The notes beneath the pieces are model-generated. The model saw only the letters and a program-made list of their open reading frames with translations. It was not told the DNA's origin and did no database searches. Below, one piece after another: positions 63,141-64,000 of a stretch of 64,000 bases of DNA (positions within the stretch are counted from its first letter, which is position 1; each line of letters begins with the position of its first letter). The DNA is from Alphaproteobacteria bacterium. GTDB lineage: Bacteria > Pseudomonadota > Alphaproteobacteria > Bin95. The stretch is taken from assembly GCA_020638555.1 (NCBI GenBank), contig JACKII010000001.1:930001-994000 (forward strand), written 5' to 3'. The translations under genes and the position numbers were made by a program.

Positions 63141-63812
63141 ATGTCGCACTATTTCATCGAAGACCCGCGCGAGCACGGCCTGAAGTTCAATCCGTTCAAG
63201 GCCCTGATCGCGCCGCGCCCGATCGCCTGGGTCTCGACCGTCAGCGCCAAGGGGGTGGTGAATCTGGCGCCGTACAGCTTTTTCAACGCAGTGAGCGATG
63301 CCCCGCCAATGATCGTGTTCGCGCCCAACAATCCGCGACCGGGCGGCGGTGCCAAGGACACGCTCGCCAACCTGGAGCAGACCGGCGAATTCGTGGTCAA
63401 TCTCTGCAATTTCGACCTGCGCGAGGCGATGAACCAGACCTCGGCCCATGTCGACCCCGACGTGGACGAGTTCGAACTGGCCGGCCTGACCAAGGCCGAC
63501 TGCCATCACGTCAAGGTGCCGCGCGTGGCCGAGGCGCCGGCGGCGCTGGAATGCAAGTTCCTGTTCCGCACCCGGCTGCCCTCCTGGCACGCCAAGGTCG
63601 AGAACAATGTGGTGTTCGGCGAGGTCAAGGGCATCCACATCGCCGAGGCCATCCTGAAGGACGGGCTGGTCGACATGGCCGCCTACCAGCCGCTCGCCCG
63701 CCTGGGCTATATGGATTATTCGGTGGTGCGCGAGGTGTTCTCCATGGATCGCCCGGACGGCGACCTCGCCTCCTACGAAAGCTCGAAGCGGGCCCGCCGC
63801 GCGGCGGAATAA
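63141..63812 (+). CDS. Flavin reductase-like protein (FMN-binding split barrel)
   Basis: A 223-residue protein of the flavin reductase domain family. It shows FKALIAPRPIAWVSTVSAKGVVNLAPYSFFNAVSDAPPMIVFAPN, where flavin binds, followed by TLANLEQTGEFVVNLCNFDLREAMNQTS and VFGEVKGIHIAEAIL. Members reduce FMN for a partner monooxygenase or bind FMN only. It is divergent from the SDR with 85 bases between starts. Confidence 0.9.
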   Translation: MSHYFIEDPREHGLKFNPFKALIAPRPIAWVSTVSAKGVVNLAPYSFFNAVSDAPPMIVFAPNNPRPGGGAKDTLANLEQTGEFVVNLCNFDLREAMNQTSAHVDPDVDEFELAGLTKADCHHVKVPRVAEAPAALECKFLFRTRLPSWHAKVENNVVFGEVKGIHIAEAILKDGLVDMAAYQPLARLGYMDYSVVREVFSMDRPDGDLASYESSKRARRAAE

Positions 63813-63856
63813 GGCCGCGACGCCCGACCGGACGCCCGGGGCAGCCTCCTCATTTT

Positions 63857-63968
63857 GGCGTCCTTGCGACGCGGCGGAGCCGCCGTGGCAATCCAGACCG
63901 GCCTCTCGCGCCCGGCCGCGCGGCTTCTCTGGATTGCCACGTGGGCAAAGCCCGCTCGCAATGACGCC
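63857..63968. repeat. Inverted-repeat element near the right edge
   Basis: 41-base arms at 63857-63897 and 63928-63968 are complementary with about ten differences; outer parts GGCGTC...TTGCGA and inner GTGGCAATCCAGA match best. The 30-base centre is GC-rich. The motif of CTGGATTGCCAC plus CGCAATGACG is familiar from dispersed alphaproteobacterial intergenic repeats. No gene is seen from 63813 to the window end. Confidence 0.75.
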
Positions 63969-64000
63969 AGAGGGGAAACTGCCGGCCCGGCGGCGCTCCC

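Overview
The window is high-GC bacterial DNA, almost certainly an alphaproteobacterium of a Rhodospirillales-like lineage. The evidence is gene order and protein style: fabD-fabG-acpP-fabF-mltG-yicC-gmk, rpsF-rpsR-DUF2232-rplI, lptG-surA-pdxA-rsmA, an FnrL-type regulator with a CxxCx7C cluster ligand set, HspQ, and an RNase E with an acidic insert in its S1 region. No rRNA, tRNA or CRISPR array was seen.

Layout. 1-4551: a catabolic-looking block with a divergent partial PEP-mutase/isocitrate-lyase-type gene, then an Ldh_2 dehydrogenase, a MaoC-like hot-dog protein, a metallo-beta-lactamase-fold hydrolase and two paralogous alpha/beta-hydrolase-fold proteins. Both paralogs have Ala where the nucleophile Ser should be. 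4862-5656: FNR-type regulator. 5800-10028: lptG-surA-pdxA-rsmA, without the lptF and lptD genes usually linked to this set. 10022-16064 (minus): fatty-acid synthesis and cell-envelope operon. 16384-18741: ribosomal operon. 18738-21124: a lysine-2,3-aminomutase-family gene cut in two by a 1.33-kb IS3-family element with a 5-bp target duplication. 21258-27187: MmgE/PrpD, an F420:NADP-reductase-like protein and a long PutA.

27513-39555 is the accessory centrepiece, a two-partner secretion locus. It has a sigma70-like promoter, an outer-membrane TpsB/FhaC-type transporter and a giant TpsA exoprotein. The exoprotein has an N-terminal TPS/FHA domain, about 2,900 residues of repetitive beta-helix built by large segmental duplications, a small Cys-x7-Cys loop, and an OmpA-type peptidoglycan-binding domain at its very C-terminus. 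Three single-base insertions in G/C runs (near 38130, 38537 and 38762) break the frame; removing them restores one protein of about 3,348 residues. A TPS exoprotein that carries its own peptidoglycan anchor is the most interesting system in the window.

39656-48384: cutA, an MFS transporter, a class III aminotransferase, tadA, rluB, PBP1A and a cell-wall amidase. 48511-52587: rne with a long leader, then aat. 52878-57806: a PhyH dioxygenase, two convergent DMT permeases, an acetolactate-synthase-like ThDP enzyme and hspQ. 57940-63812: a CoA-transferase, a complete TRAP transporter (dctP-dctQ-dctM), an SDR and a flavin reductase. Several intergenic regions carry dispersed inverted repeats (44.4 kb, 63.9 kb) and 27-bp tandem repeats (44.6, 52.7 kb, with an inverted relative at 41.3 kb).
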